NCBI GenBank assembly: GCA_014529385.2
Contig: CM043957.1
Coordinates: 66,012,003-66,076,002 of the forward strand
Direction of reading: 5' to 3'
Source: Adiantum capillus-veneris
Taxonomy: Eukaryota > Streptophyta > Polypodiopsida > Polypodiales > Pteridaceae
DNA length: 64,000 nt
The number at the start of each line of letters is the position of its first letter. Positions within the stretch are counted from its first letter, which is position 1. The notes below the pieces were generated by a model. The model was not told the DNA's origin. It saw nothing but the letters and a program-made list of their open reading frames with translations, and did not search any database. This document shows positions 34,769 to 46,395 of the stretch, piece after piece. A program made the position numbers and the translations under genes.

Positions 34769-35422
34769 CTAAGCTTTAATCGCATGACCATCTCTGTTTT
34801 TAAAAACCAATTCACCCCTCTCACAATCAATCAATGCATGATTCGCAGCCAACCAATCCATTCCTAGAATTACATCCCGTTCACCCATGCCAGTAACATA
34901 AAATTCTCCCGAATGTTTCTCTTTGTTCAGCAAAAAAGATAAGTTTTGAATATGACCCTGTGTATAACGTTTCTTCCTATTGGCCAATTCTACAGGTCTC
35001 CTAACGTGGGAATCAGAATTCAATTTCAAGGTCTGCGCAAGCTTGTTAGACATAAAACAATGCGTATTACCCGAATCAATGAGAAAATTCACAATTTCAG
35101 TTCCTATCTTACCCCGAATTCTTATAACGGATGCCCTTAAATGATGAACAGACGTTGTCATACATTTCATAGGAATTTCAGAGCACTTACCTTCCTCGCT
35201 CGCTTCCTCAATCGTGGTGTCAATCGCATTCATATTGGCTTCCATTCGTGCAAGAACCGCCTGATCGATCTCCTTATTTGGACATTCGAATGTCTTGTGA
35301 CCTTGCTCACCGCAACGGAAACATAACCCAAATTTCCTTGCTTGTTCTAGAAAAGCAAGATCATGTTGCCACCGTAGTGGTTGTCGTTTTCTTTGATTCT
35401 TTGATTCGGAAACATAACCCAA
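34769..35422 (-). pseudogene. Element F zinc knuckle and aspartic protease
   Basis: The 217-residue frame opens with a repeat of the end of gag (QRKRQPLRWQHDLAFLE), then the knuckle CFRCGEQGHKTFEC (CX2CX4HX4C). The retropepsin domain follows: VNFLIDSGNTHCFMSNKLA with active-site Asp-Ser-Gly intact, and DVILGMDWLAANHALIDCE at the end, the Ile-Leu-Gly-Met-Asp-Trp-Leu motif of gypsy proteases. It is separated from gag only by the small tandem duplication at 35316-35490. The protease looks intact. Confidence 0.85.
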
Positions 35423-35490
35423 ATTTCCTTGCTCATTCTAGAAAAGCAAGATCATGTTGCCACCGTAGTGGTTGTCGTTTTCTTTGATTC
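35316..35490. repeat. 91-bp tandem duplication in element F gag
   Basis: Two nearly identical units, 35316-35406 and 35407-35490, beginning cggaaacataacccaaattt. The second unit (first in the minus sense) has TGA where the other has CAA, so the gag frame stops after DLAFLE and the next frame repeats the same peptide. Confidence 0.85.
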
Positions 35491-36503
35491 TGATTTGCAT
35501 CATTCTGACCCAAATTTTGATTGTGGTTATTTACAGCATTCTGATTTGTACTTTGATTTCGATTGAAATTCTGATTCTGATTTGAAAAATTATTAGGTTG
35601 TCTTCTCTGATTATTTGTAAAATTCCTTCGGGGAAATTCAATGTTTGTCTGAAAAGGCCTATTCTGCGTTCTATGCCCGGTAGATATAATTCTTCTTGGA
35701 GTAGGGTTGCGGCTCTCATACTTCACCTTCTTCTCATAATTTTCGGCCTTCGCAATAGCATCCAGAAAATCGGTAGCCCCCGCACCCTTGACTTGATAAT
35801 ACAGATCTTTACGCAGTCCTTCGATAAATTTGTTTGTCAACGCCTCTCCTTCTACTTCAGGTGCATACTTGTGAAGTCGCATAAACTTCTCCTTATACTC
35901 ATGAACAGTAAGACTTGGCTCGTCCTCAGGTTGCTGTTGAAACTTGTAAAACTCCATCTTTTTATCCATTTCATAGTGTGGAGAAGAGTACCTTTTATAC
36001 GCTTGTGTTTTAAATTCCTCCCAAGTGATTGAAGTAATCTTTGTTCGTTGTTTAAGGTATGCTTTCCACCAAAGCTTTGCGGTTTGTCGAAGATGAACAA
36101 CTGCAACCTTTGCTTTTGCTTCTTCAGAGAACTTCTTCAATGCAAAATAATCTTCTAACTCTTCAATCCATGCTTCGAGATCTTCGCCAGTTTTCTCGAT
36201 GCCATTAAACTCATTAATCTTTGCCTTCTTGAAGACTTGTTGCAGAGCTGCCCTTTGAGAATCTTCATCTGCATCTTCTTCATCCCGTCTCCTTCTTCGT
36301 CCTCTCCTTTCATTAGTTTCCGCTTCGCCATCATCCCGTTCTCTTTCGTGTTGACGACCTGGATGTCCATCACCACCGTTCCCACCATCACCGTTTTCAT
36401 CATCACCATCACGACCGCCAGGTACCCCAACACCGACACGTTGATTATTGTTTACTGGTGGAATAGCATGGTTTTCGTCTTCCTGTTCGCCATTAAGGTC
36501 CAC
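35433..36503 (-). CDS. gag: Element F Gag
   Basis: A 356-residue open frame. Residues 1-85 are acidic, Gly/Asp-rich and then Arg-rich (NERRGRRRRRDEEDADEDS). Residues ~85-260 are the retrotransposon gag domain: VFKKAKINEFNGIEKTGEDLEAW, VAVVHLRQTAKLWWKAYL, TWEEFKTQAYKRYSSP, LTVHEYKEKFMRLHKYAP and FIEGLRKDLYYQV. Residues ~270-345 are Asn/Gln-rich, ending just before the knuckle. The probable start is downstream of the PBS (36654-36665). It stops early because of the tandem duplication. Gag forms the virus-like particle that packages element RNA (known for the family). Confidence 0.85.
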   Translation of the reverse strand: MDLNGEQEDENHAIPPVNNNQRVGVGVPGGRDGDDENGDGGNGGDGHPGRQHERERDDGEAETNERRGRRRRRDEEDADEDSQRAALQQVFKKAKINEFNGIEKTGEDLEAWIEELEDYFALKKFSEEAKAKVAVVHLRQTAKLWWKAYLKQRTKITSITWEEFKTQAYKRYSSPHYEMDKKMEFYKFQQQPEDEPSLTVHEYKEKFMRLHKYAPEVEGEALTNKFIEGLRKDLYYQVKGAGATDFLDAIAKAENYEKKVKYESRNPTPRRIISTGHRTQNRPFQTNIEFPRRNFTNNQRRQPNNFSNQNQNFNRNQSTNQNAVNNHNQNLGQNDANQNQRKRQPLRWQHDLAFLE

Positions 36504-36653
36504 ATAGATATCAGGGTCTCATGCTGCCTTGCCCCGCAGAGCCTCAACACGCTCCCGATTTGAAATTTCCAGATCTTCTCGTAGTCGTCGAATCAGGTCT
36601 TTTTGCTCCTTTATCTTCTTCTCGTATCCGTCCATGTCCAGAATCAACCGCTT

Positions 36654-36665
36654 GCTCTGATACCA
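36654..36665 (-). promoter_or_regulatory. Element F primer-binding site
   Basis: TGGTATCAGAGC on the minus strand, two bases after the LTR end CCTGTGACA. Initiator-tRNA-Met type. Confidence 0.9.
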
Positions 36666-36667
36666 AT

Positions 36668-37600
36668 TGTCACAGGAACAGAATAATAGAGATACACAGT
36701 AAAAGATAGAGAAAGAGATCTTTGTATTGATAGAGTTTGATACAACAGAGGAGCAATAAAATATATGGGCGCACTCCATTGTATGGATCTCGAACCTTCC
36801 GACCACCCCCGAGATTTAGTTCGCTTGCATGCAGCGTCTCACTCGCACTCGCACTCGCACTCGCAGAAGAAGAGATCGGTGAATGATCCCCAAAACGCAC
36901 CACCCGTCTTTCTATTCTGATTTTTCCTCCAAAAGCATGCGACCTCTCAAAATAACTGCTTTTCTATTTTTGGCGTTCGGTCGACTCGACTTGCGCGCCA
37001 AGTATACCTGCGAGAATACGGTAAGAACGTGATCGCGAAGCGATCCGTAAAGGTTAGATTTTTGAAATTGTCTTCAACTGAACATAACTCCCAAACGGAG
37101 CCAAAACAGCCCAAGTCCGTCTCACACAATCTTGTTGCCCTCGTTGCGTTCTTCGACGGCTATGTGATGGAAAATTTCCATAGCCTGCTCTAATTTGCTG
37201 AAAATTAACCTGCAAAACAGCATTTTCTACAAAAACGATGCAAAAACAGCAAATCCCACTTTTTTCTTAATCTTTGGCCCTCAACGAGCATCAAAACATC
37301 AAAATCTCTAAAGATTCAGTGAACCAAAGTTGTTCCTTATAACACAGGCTTCAATCGCTTCATACATCACTTTTTCAAAATCCCACGTTAACACCTTAAA
37401 AAATGCCCCAGAAAGTGCCTTCCGGATCAAAAAATTTTATTGGACGAAAAGAATCCACATCCTTCTACACAGTGGACTAACTTTAAAACGACCAAAACTT
37501 CCTAGTAAAACAAAATTTATTGCTAAAACACCTCAAAATCAAGTCCTATTACATTTAGCAAGCACATGTACATGAACTGCAAGTCGATAGTCTAGTGAAA
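36668..37600 (-). repeat. Element F 5' LTR and upstream sequence (outer end not located)
   Basis: In the minus sense it ends ...TTCCTGTGACA next to the PBS. A TATA-like box CATATATTTTATTGC lies at about 36757-36772, giving a short R-U5. A hexamer repeat (TCGCAC)n lies at 36838-36865. No second LTR exists in the window, so the outer end is unknown; the AT-rich non-coding sequence to about 37600 may be U3. Confidence 0.5.
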
Positions 37601-37669
37601 GTTGTTAGGCTAATGTAAGTGGCCGTGAGTGAGTTTTTTGAAGTGAGACTTGTATATAACTTATAATTA

Positions 37670-38912
37670 TGTACAAACTTAAAAAAGTTCCAAAAAACAC
37701 CAGACAATTGCAAGTTTGAACTTGTTGTGCCTTCTTGATGGTTTTTGTTGCAATTTTTGCCCTCGCTTTTCCTACTCTATGTGTAGTCGTGTTGGGACAG
37801 CTCCCTCTTCGCATCAATTTTTCATGTAGCGGCGTGTAGATTCAAATTTGGTCATCTTCAACTTTCTTGCCTATCATTTTTCAAGATTTCTCTAAAGCTT
37901 TAAATTTGCCCAATTGGAGTTGTGCTCTTTAGTTTACGACTAGTTCTCTGCAAGGTTATGGCTATGGCAGCTTAGTGGGACAAATTTTGTGCAGACATAT
38001 TGGGAGGGCATATATCTATGAATTGTGGAAAAATGTTGAAATTGTGGGTTTGTGATGTTCAGTGGTGAAAGGGGAGGCCCTTGTCTTCATATGCATTGGT
38101 CGGCGTGTGTTGTAAATCCATGCTTTGGTAGGATTTTGCTCTTATATGACATAGTCACTTGGGTGGGTGACAACTAGTAAATTCCCAAGGGGACTACTCT
38201 TGTTGAACATGTGGTGTTTCAAAGGGATTTTCTGAAGCTTTTTGTGTTCTTGTAGTGCTCTTTCAATGCTCCTGGGTGACATCACTATAGAGGTGTTCCA
38301 GTTTGCACGTTTGCCAACAGTGTTTTGGTGCCCGCCATCGAGGAATCGCTTCAAGTTACGCTCAGTTTAAAGGTTTTGGAAGACATGGAGATTAGTTTTC
38401 TGGAGTTTAGTGGAAAATCAAATGAAAGTGCCAAAGGTTTCATTTATAGAATGTAGTTTGCTTGCCTTCTTGCTGACAAGCAAGACCCAACGTTGGTGCT
38501 ACGAATCTTCTACTCCTGTTTGAACAGAGATGCTAGGGAATGGTTGGAAGGCTACAAAAAGGATCTACAACCAGCCCAAACTCCTCAAGTTATGGCATGA
38601 TTTTCTTACACACTTTCAGTAGGTGGAATACCCACAAAAGGTATGGCAGTCTTTTTACGGCTTGATATAGGGTGAAGGTTAGTCTATAGAAGACTTTTTG
38701 AAGGCATTCAATGCGTTATGGACAAAGTGATGTACATCTTTGGGGGCTAAAGTTTATCCATCAATGTTGAAGAAGGATAGGTTTCTTGCAAGTTTGAGGA
38801 GTATTCTACGCTTGAAGTTAGAGCTTAAGCAGCCAAGGACCTTTGAGGAGGGAGTTTAAATTACAAAGAATAAAGAGTGAAAAGCAGAGCATCTTCATCA
38901 GCTTGGAATCAA
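37670..38912 (+). pseudogene. Element E unit 1: leader and degraded gag copy
   Basis: The leader runs to about 38330. The gag copy follows (SLKVLEDMEISFLEFSGKSNESAKGF, then FACLLADKQDPTLVLRIFYSC, AREWLEGYKKDLQPAQTPQ) with a stop at YRM*FAC and others beyond 38600. It is the worse of the two copies. It also supplies the empty site for element D: ggggactactcttgttgaac near 38189. Confidence 0.7.
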
Positions 38913-39439
38913 TGTACAAACTTAAAAAAGTTCAGAAAAACTCCAGAAAATTGCAGGTTTGAGCTCGTTGTGCCTTCTTGATGGTGTTTAATATAGTTTT
39001 TGCCCTCACCTTGCCTACTCTACGTGTAGTCGTGTTGGGATAGCTCCCTGTTCGCATCAATTTTGCATGTAGCGGCGTGTACATTCAAATTTGGTCATCT
39101 TCAACTTTATTGCTTGTCATTTTTCAAGCTTTCTCTAAAGCTTTAAATTTGCCCAATTGGAGTTGTGATCTTCAGTTTACGACTAGTTCTTTGCAAGGTT
39201 ATGGCTATGGCAACCTAGTGGAAAATTGTGTGCAGACAGATTAGGAGGGCATGTATCTATGAATTGTGGAATTGATGTTGAAGTTGTGGATTTGTGATGT
39301 TCAATGGTGAAAGGAGAGGCCCTTGTCTTCATATGCATTGGTCGGCGTGTGCTGTAAATCCATGCTTTCGAAGGGTTTTGCTCTTATGTGACATAGTCAC
39401 TTGGGTGGGCAACGACTAGTAAATTCCCAAGGGGACTAC

Positions 39440-41259
39440 TGTCATAATAATCAATATCTAATTATCCTAAATGATTTTCTCATTTGAAACTGATCATCTA
39501 ATATGGGGAAGTGCCACAGGAGAAAGAGATAGAATATTGGTTAAGCTACCTGACCGGCCACAGTAGGGATCCAAAGGGGGGGGGGGGCATTTGCAAAAGA
39601 GTTATGTGCAACAATGGGCTCAAAATACTCTAGGGTTCAGCCCATTAATACTTCCAAAATGCTAAGTTCCAAAATTCAAAGGTTCTTTCCAAAGGTCAAA
39701 CATTAGGGGAATTGGATGCTTCGTGGTGTACCAAAAAGTCTTTGTCAATCCCTACATAGGATGGGGCGAGCCCAATAAGTAGGGGATGAGAGAAAAACAC
39801 CCACACATACTCACAAGCTTCATTTGTACACAAGAGGAAAGGTCGGCTCCCTAGGCCAGATGCCCACATGGTGTACTCAAATCCTATTGGATGGCCATGA
39901 AGGTGGACCAATGAGAATTAGGCTAGAGTAAATCTAGTTTAATTAATTTAAAAACACTTAATAAAAGAACCAATAAGAATTAAGCTCTCTAGAAGACTAT
40001 TGGATAGTCTCCCAAGGGGACCAATGACCATTCAACAGCCAAATGGATTGCCTAATTCCTATTTTCCAGGAGGCAAAGGGGTCCAATGAGAATTTAGTTG
40101 CACTTATTAATTATCTAAATCTCTCACAAAAGGGAAAAGGGGGACACATGTCAGAAGGCTATCACTTATGCTGCTTAAATTCCATTGGCTAGGAATGGGG
40201 AGGTTCAATAGGGCTGTAGCATGAGCATTTAGCAAGGGGGATAGGCCAACAGAGAGAGAGAGAGGGGACTGATTTTTGCAAGGAATTATCACACACACAC
40301 TCACACAATCTCATGTGTGAAGCAAAGAAGACTCTCTCTCCTTCGAGCAAGCTCTAATGGAAAGCTTACCACCTACTCCAAGCTTGTGAGAAGGGATGCC
40401 TACACCAACAACTCTTGGCTATGTAATGCAAATCCAACCAAGATCCAAGCTTCAATGCATACTCATCTCCTCTACCATGCTAATTACTAAGCTAAGCTAT
40501 GCTAACATGAGTCATTATGTGAGGAGATGTACATCTTTCTTGTAAGAATACTCCTTCTTCCTCTCAATCTACTCTCATACCCCGCTAGCTCTCACCATCT
40601 TTGAAGGTGTGTGAGGTCTTGGGTTTGAGGCTATGAGGGAATTGATGTTGTGTTTGATAAGTGTTTTGCTTTGTGATGAAAATCCAACCAAGAGCCAAGC
40701 TTCAATGCATGCTCATCTCCTCTACCATGATAATTACTAAGCTAAGCTATGCTAGCATGAGTCATTATGTGAGGAGATGTACATCTTTCTTGTAAGAATA
40801 ATCCTTCTTCCTCTCAATCTACTCTCATACCCCGCTAGCTCTCACCTTTTTTGAAGGTGTGTGAGGTCTTGGGTTTGAGGCTGTATGGGAATTGATGTTG
40901 TGTTTGATAAGTGTTTTTCTTAGTTCATGAAGTTTCCATATTCATTACAGTAGCTAGTATTGAAGGAACACAAAGAATTGTATTGTAAAATGTCTCTCTT
41001 GATGGGAGAAACCATAATACAAAGCCTTTTGTAGGGGGGACCAGCTCCATGCAAATCCGGTCCTCAACTATTGTCAATTACTTAATTTCTCTCTCTTTTG
41101 AAGTATTGTTCATGCTATCTAACTAGGTGTTATGCTTTTTGTTGCTGTCTCCACCCAAGCACTCTTGTTATTCTCATTAGGAAGCTATTCTAATGAAATG
41201 CTCACTATGTTCATGCTATTTTCCACCACACACAAGTTACTAGACCATTAAATGTTATA
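39440..41259 (+). repeat. Element D 5' LTR with a 250-bp internal duplication
   Basis: Begins TGTCATAATAATC, ends AATGTTATA (CA changed to TA). Units 40421-40670 and 40671-40920 are tandem copies, which accounts for its extra length over the 3' LTR (1820 against 1590 bp). Confidence 0.85.
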
Positions 41260-41260
41260 T

Positions 41261-41272
41261 TGATATCAGAGC
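41261..41272 (+). promoter_or_regulatory. Element D primer-binding site, mutated
   Basis: TGATATCAGAGC one base after the LTR; one change from TGGTATCAGAGC, at the third base of the tRNA-Met pairing site. Confidence 0.8.
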
Positions 41273-41677
41273 ACAAGGTTTCTCTTTTCTTGCTCAAGAA
41301 GGGAGGTCCTCAAGCTAGCTATAAATGGTTGGTACTATTAATTGCATGTGAGTAAGTAGAATAGGTATTTTTCAGCCTTGTGTAGTGCACCTGCCTTTGT
41401 GCAGTTAACGGGGCATCACCGTTGAGAGATATGGTCTTAATAGTGGATTCCTACGGGGCTTGCCTACGGATCAACCACTATTGAGCTATTAGAAGCTTGA
41501 TAGGAGCCAATGCTGTTTTGGTGTTGAATGACCCTCTCTTCTATTCCTTGCAATTGATGGTATTCGAGCCATGGGTACAGTAGCTTGAGTGCTTTTTCTA
41601 AAGGGGTAAAGAGGAGTAGCAACTAGGGCATGAAGTGCCAAAGTACACCTAAAAAGTTTACACCTAAAAGTGTTAGA

Positions 41678-43190
41678 ATGGCTGACAATAGTAAAGAGAG
41701 TGAAATTAATGTTTATAACTTTGATTTTGCAAATGAGCAGGCTACTAATGATTCTCTGATGCTTGTTAACTATCTTGTTTCTAGGCTTCAACAAGCCATG
41801 GGCAATCCATCCCTCCAAAGTGAAGTGCAACGGAAGCTTCGTGCTCATGGGATTCTCCAAGCTCCCCATCATGACGAGAGAGCACCTAGGAAGCCTCCTT
41901 GTGAGACTTCCAAAAGGGGCCTCTCTCTGATTCAAGAAGAAGAAGAGGATCCATATGAAGGGCTCAAAACTTTTCTCCTTGATTATGCATCTCCTTCTCA
42001 AAGAAGAAATCAAGAGCCTTTATTGAAGGAACGAGAAAGAAGTGAGTCTCCCACCACCTCGGCGGAGATGGCTCAACGAAGACAGCGGGCTAAACGCTCT
42101 CCATCACCTCCAAAATGGAGAAGACCATCGCATAATTCTCCACACCATACTTCAAAGAGGGATGACAAAAAGGAGGAGAAGAAAAAGGCGAGAAAGAGGA
42201 CACCCTCTTCTCCATCTTCTTCATCCTCTTCCTCTTATGAATGTGATAGTGAAGACAAAGAAGATCAAGGAAAGAAGAAAGCGAGAAACAGGTCACCCTC
42301 TTCTCCATCTTCCTCAAATTCTTCATCTTCTGAAGAAAGTGATGGTGCAACCTTTTAACCATCAAAAAGAAGAGGCCATAGGAAATCCTATGCCGCGTGG
42401 AAGAGGTTGTCCAGGCTCAAGGAATTCAAAGAGGGAGGGAAGAGCATCTCTTTCCTTACCTATGATGGCCCTTTTGGTTCTACGGACAAAGTCTTGGCCT
42501 TTATCCAACAATTCGATGTGGCGTTTGGAGATGAGGGCTTTACGGAGTCCTATAAGCTACACCATTTAGCTATGCACTTTCAAAAGTCCACCAAGCAATG
42601 GTGTCTAACCTACGGGCCAACAGTGAATCTCCACAAACATGGAAAGCTTTAAGAGCTTCCAATGAAGCAGTTTTTGGCCACTGATGCCAAAGAAAAAGTA
42701 CTCATCGAATGGTGATTCTTGAAGCTCTCTCCCTACAAATCCGTTCACAAATATGTAGACAAGTTTTGGGATTTACAACTCAAAGCCACTGTCTTCAAGA
42801 AGTTCGATTTTGGAGAGAAAAAGCAGCAATTTTGTGCACGCTTAACTAAAGAAATGGAGGAGTATGTCAACTCCCAAAGGCCATGCACCATATCGGCGGT
42901 TATACACCATACTATGGTGGCCTCTCGAATGAATATCCAAACGGGGGCTAGCAAAATTATAAGCCCAAGGAAAACAAGGGTGTCAATGAGCCTAAGGGGA
43001 AGGACAATGTCCAAAAGTCTCCTAAGGGCAACTCCAACAAAGCTAAAGAGAAGGGAGTTTATAAAGGCAAAACTAAACTCTCTCCTCTAGAGCTTTAGCG
43101 TTATCGCAAGGATAATTGTTGTTTCAAGTGCGGCGAGCAAGGGCATGCGTAACGCGCTTGTCCCCAAAAGAACACTCGCCATGAACCTCC
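41678..43190 (+). pseudogene. Element D gag: Arg/Ser-rich N-part, gag domain, zinc knuckle
   Basis: The start MADNSKESEINVYNFDFANEQ lies at 41678. About 226 residues run to a stop at 42356-42358 and include KKKARKRTPSSPSSSSSS and a second like it. The gag domain (KSISFLTYDGPFGSTDKVLAF, then KSVHKYVDKFWDLQLKAT) is broken by frameshifts. The knuckle CFKCGEQGHA*RAC (about 43130-43171) has a stop where element C has Tyr. Confidence 0.8.
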
Positions 43191-43200
43191 TAGAGCTACC

Positions 43201-43605
43201 TTGGTTAGAATCCAAGAGGAGGAAATTCACTACAAAGGATCTCCTCTATCCCATGCTTGGGGAAAGGTAAGAGAACATGATTCTTTTATTCTCTTTGACC
43301 CTGGTTCTACTCACAATTTTATACTTATAGAGTTGGCCACCAAGCTAGGCATACAAGCCTACGAGATGGGAGATATCCTACCCGCAAACGGTGCTTTCAA
43401 GCTACAAGAAGCTTCAGTCACTCCCTTAATCGTGAAATTGAGGCTCCATGTCCAAAGCTATGTGGACAAAGAGGACTTCTTTTTCTCTCCTCTCAAGCAT
43501 GAGTATGTACTCCTAGGGGCACCATGGTTTGATCGCATGGATGCTAATGTTAAATTCCCTGAAAGGAGAACTCCTTTAAGTTCAGGGAAAAAGATATCTA
43601 TATAG
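43201..43605 (+). pseudogene. Element D aspartic protease
   Basis: A 134-residue frame: HDSFILFDPGSTHNFILIELATKLG, with active-site Asp-Pro-Gly-Ser (Asp-Ser-Gly-Ser is usual), and HEYVLLGAPWFDRMDANVKFP at the C-terminal end of the fold. A frameshift near 43580 separates it from the linker and RT. Confidence 0.75.
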
Positions 43606-43616
43606 ATGTTAACGAA

Positions 43617-44560
43617 ATGGGTAACACTATACCCATTGTACATACACAAGCTTTCAACAAGTCAATAAAGAGCTCTATTTTTGTGTACGTGATTTTTGTT
43701 AAAGATTCTCAAAATGAACCTAATGTTTTAGCAAATGAAAATATACACAATCAAAAGGAATCAGAGTTAACCACTTTTCTCAAGGGGTTTCAGGATGTCT
43801 TTATTGACGACATCCCTTGTGAGCTACCTCCTAACCGAGGTAATGATGATCATGCAATTGGACTTCTTCCAGGAAGTTCACCACCTAACAAACCTCCTTA
43901 TAGAGTTTCTCAAGCTCAACAAGAGGATATTATGTGGCAAGTGCATGAGTTAGTTGAGAAGGGCATCATTAGGCCTAGCTCATCTCCATTTTGTTCTCAT
44001 GTGCTACTAGTGCAAAAGAAAGACGGCACATATCGTATGTGTGTCGACTATACAGCACTAAATAGGATCACTATCAAAAATAGGTTTTCCGTTCCACGGG
44101 TAAAAGACCTATTTGATAAGCTACAAGGGTCCACCTACTTCAGTAGGATTGACCTAAAAAGTGGCTATCATCAAATAAGGATAGTTGATCAAGACATTGT
44201 AAAGACCGCATTCTATACTACGTTTGATCTTTATGAATACATTGTCATACCTTTTGTCTTGACCAATGCACCAACCACATTCAAACGCTTCATGGAGAAG
44301 CTATTCAGGCCTCACCGAATCTTTACTGGAGTGTTCTTTGATGATATAATCATCTACTCTAATTCATGAGAAGAACACAAGAGACACCTCCAGGTAATAT
44401 TTCAAGTTCTAAGAGAGAATAAACTTTATGTTAATCAAAAGAGCAGTGAATTTTTCTTACAAGAGATTCAGTATTTAGGTCACCTTATCTCTCAATATGG
44501 CATCCAAATGGATCCATCAAAGTTAGAGGTAGTAAAAGTATGGCCTAAACCAAGGAATAT
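43617..44560 (+). pseudogene. Element D pre-RT linker and reverse transcriptase
   Basis: Linker: FQDVFIDDIPCELPPNRG, then NKPPYRVSQAQQEDIMWQV. RT: IIRPSSSPFCSHVLLVQKKD, SRIDLKSGYHQIRI, GVFFDDIIIYSNS. A stop at 44367-44369 lies directly after the DD box, where element C reads Leu. The thumb (LGHLISQYGIQMDP) follows in the same frame to a frameshift near 44570. The catalytic aspartates are present. Confidence 0.85.
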
Positions 44561-44589
44561 ATCTTCATGAATTAAGAAGCTTTATAGGT

Positions 44590-45144
44590 ATGTGTGCATA
44601 CTATAGATGCTTCATAGAAAAGTTCTCACTAATAGCAGGACCATTACATGACCTAACAAAGAAAAACGTTAGGTACACATGGTCTGCCAAGGAGAACAAT
44701 GCTTTTGAAAATATTAAAGAAAAGCTTATCTCTCAGCCTATGCTTACACTACCGGATCTCTCAAAGCCATTTGAGGTCCAATGTGATGCTTGTGGTCATT
44801 GTCTTGGAGCTGTTTTGCTTCAAGAAGCGCACGCCATAGGCTATGAAAGTCAAAGGATCGACCCTGTTCAACAAGCTCTAGGCATACATGAAAAGGAACT
44901 CCTTGCAGTTCTACATGTCTTAGACTCATGGAAGCACTATTTATTGGGGACTCCTTTCATTCTGCGAACGGATCACCAAAGTCTTAAGTACTTCATGATG
45001 CAGACCAAGCTCTCCGACAAACAAATGAGGTGGAAAAATTTCCTTTCGCAATTTCATTTTCATATTGCTCACATTGCTGGCAAGCATAATCAAGTAGCCA
45101 AAGAACTCTCAAGACGGCCGAGAGAGAATCAGCCCTTGCACTAG
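44590..45144 (+). pseudogene. Element D connection and RNase H domain
   Basis: A 184-residue frame: FEVQCDACGHCLGAVLLQ (first Asp), LGIHEKELLAVLHVLDSWKHYLLG (Glu), FILRTDHQSLKYFM (second Asp), and HIAGKHNQVAKELSR, where the last catalytic residue is usually Asp (N-x-V-A-D) and here is Lys. It ends before integrase at a stop at 45142-45144. Confidence 0.85.
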
Positions 45145-46395
45145 GGAAGAAAGAGGAACCATTTACTTTACAATATGGTTATATTCTCTACGGAAATAGA
45201 CTATGTGTTACTAGCTCACTACGTGAGAAAGTAATGTATGAATCTCATGCTCCTCGTTATGTAGGGCATAAAGGGATTTAGTCTACCCTAAAGGGATTTA
45301 AACATATTTCTATTGGCCTACCATGAAAGCAAACATACAAGAGTATGTTTCTAAATGTGTGGTATGCCAAAAGACAAAGTTTGATAGAGGGAAGCAACTT
45401 GGATTGCTTCAACCTTTGCCAATCCCTAATTCACCATGGGAAAGCATATCCATGGATTTTATCTTTGGATTGCCTAATTCTATCCATGGGAATATAGTAG
45501 ACAGGTTTAATAAACAAGCTCATTTTATACATGTCAAAAAGACTATCAAAGCCCATCAGACGGCAACCCTCTTCATTTCACAAATCTTCAAGTACCATGG
45601 CTTGCCAATGTCCATAGTGTCGGATAGAGATCCTAGAATGACCAATAATTTTTGGAAGGGTCTCTTTGAAAATTTAGGAACAAGTCTAAACTTCTTGTCG
45701 GCCTATCACCCGCAAACGAATGGCCAAAGTGAAATAGCTAACCTAACAATTCTTGATCTACTAAAAACCTATGTAGATCAAAGATCCCAATGGGAGAAGT
45801 ACTTACCCTTAGTGGAGTATGCCTACAATAATACTGTACATACTTCCATGGGAAAAGCACCTTTTGAGGTAATTGAGGGAAGATCAAAAAGTCCCTTGCT
45901 CCTTAAGATACACGGGAAGATCTTCCCTGCAGATGAGTATAGCCGAGACCTACAAGAATATTTCCAAAAAAAGATGCTATCTCTATCTCACAGCAAAGGA
46001 AAAAGGTTGCTGCTGACAAGCACAAAATATCCCAAGCCTTTTAAAAAATGATTGGGTCTTAATCAAATTTCCCAAGGCTCGTTTAAGGCACACAACATGC
46101 AAGAATCCTACAAGACACCAAAAGTACTATGCTAAGTTAGCAAAATGGTACTATGGTCCCTTCCAAATTCTTAGGCCAATCAATGAGATGGCCTATCAAA
46201 TCAAGTTACCCAACCATTGGCTCATACACAATGATTTCCATGTGAGCCTATTAAATCCTTACAAAGGAGAGCCACCTCAAGAACCAACTATTGAAGACCC
46301 ACCCAAGATCGAGGACCAAGAAGAGGTGTTGTAGCCTGAGTCCATTCTCCAACATGAAGACAAGGTACTAAGAGGCAGTTTCAAGAGAGAGGTAA
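45145..46395 (+). pseudogene. Element D integrase with chromodomain remnant
   Basis: The zinc-binding part is degraded (SHAPRYVGHKG, then CVVCQKTKFDRG). The core frame 45323-46051 shows all three catalytic residues: SMDFIFGLP, IVSDRDPRM and NGQSEIAN. After a frameshift near 46045 the GPY/F-type module follows (LAKWYYGPFQILRPI, IHNDFHVSLLNPYKG), and after a stop PESILQHEDKVLRG, the first strand of a chromodomain. The chromodomain is cut off by the polypurine tract (about 46381-46395). A chromodomain places C and D near the chromovirus branch (known for the family). Confidence 0.8.

Noticed and set aside
35598-36563. Plus-strand frames opposite element F gag (up to 144 residues)
   Set aside because: Antisense of a well-supported Gag; hydrophobic, biased composition from complementing the Arg/Asp-rich region.
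38150-38200. Sequence resembling the 3' part of a 5S rRNA gene (cttgggtgggtgacaact...ttcccaag)
   Set aside because: Only a short resemblance; no 5S box A/C promoter elements or upstream half, and it lies in the element E leader.
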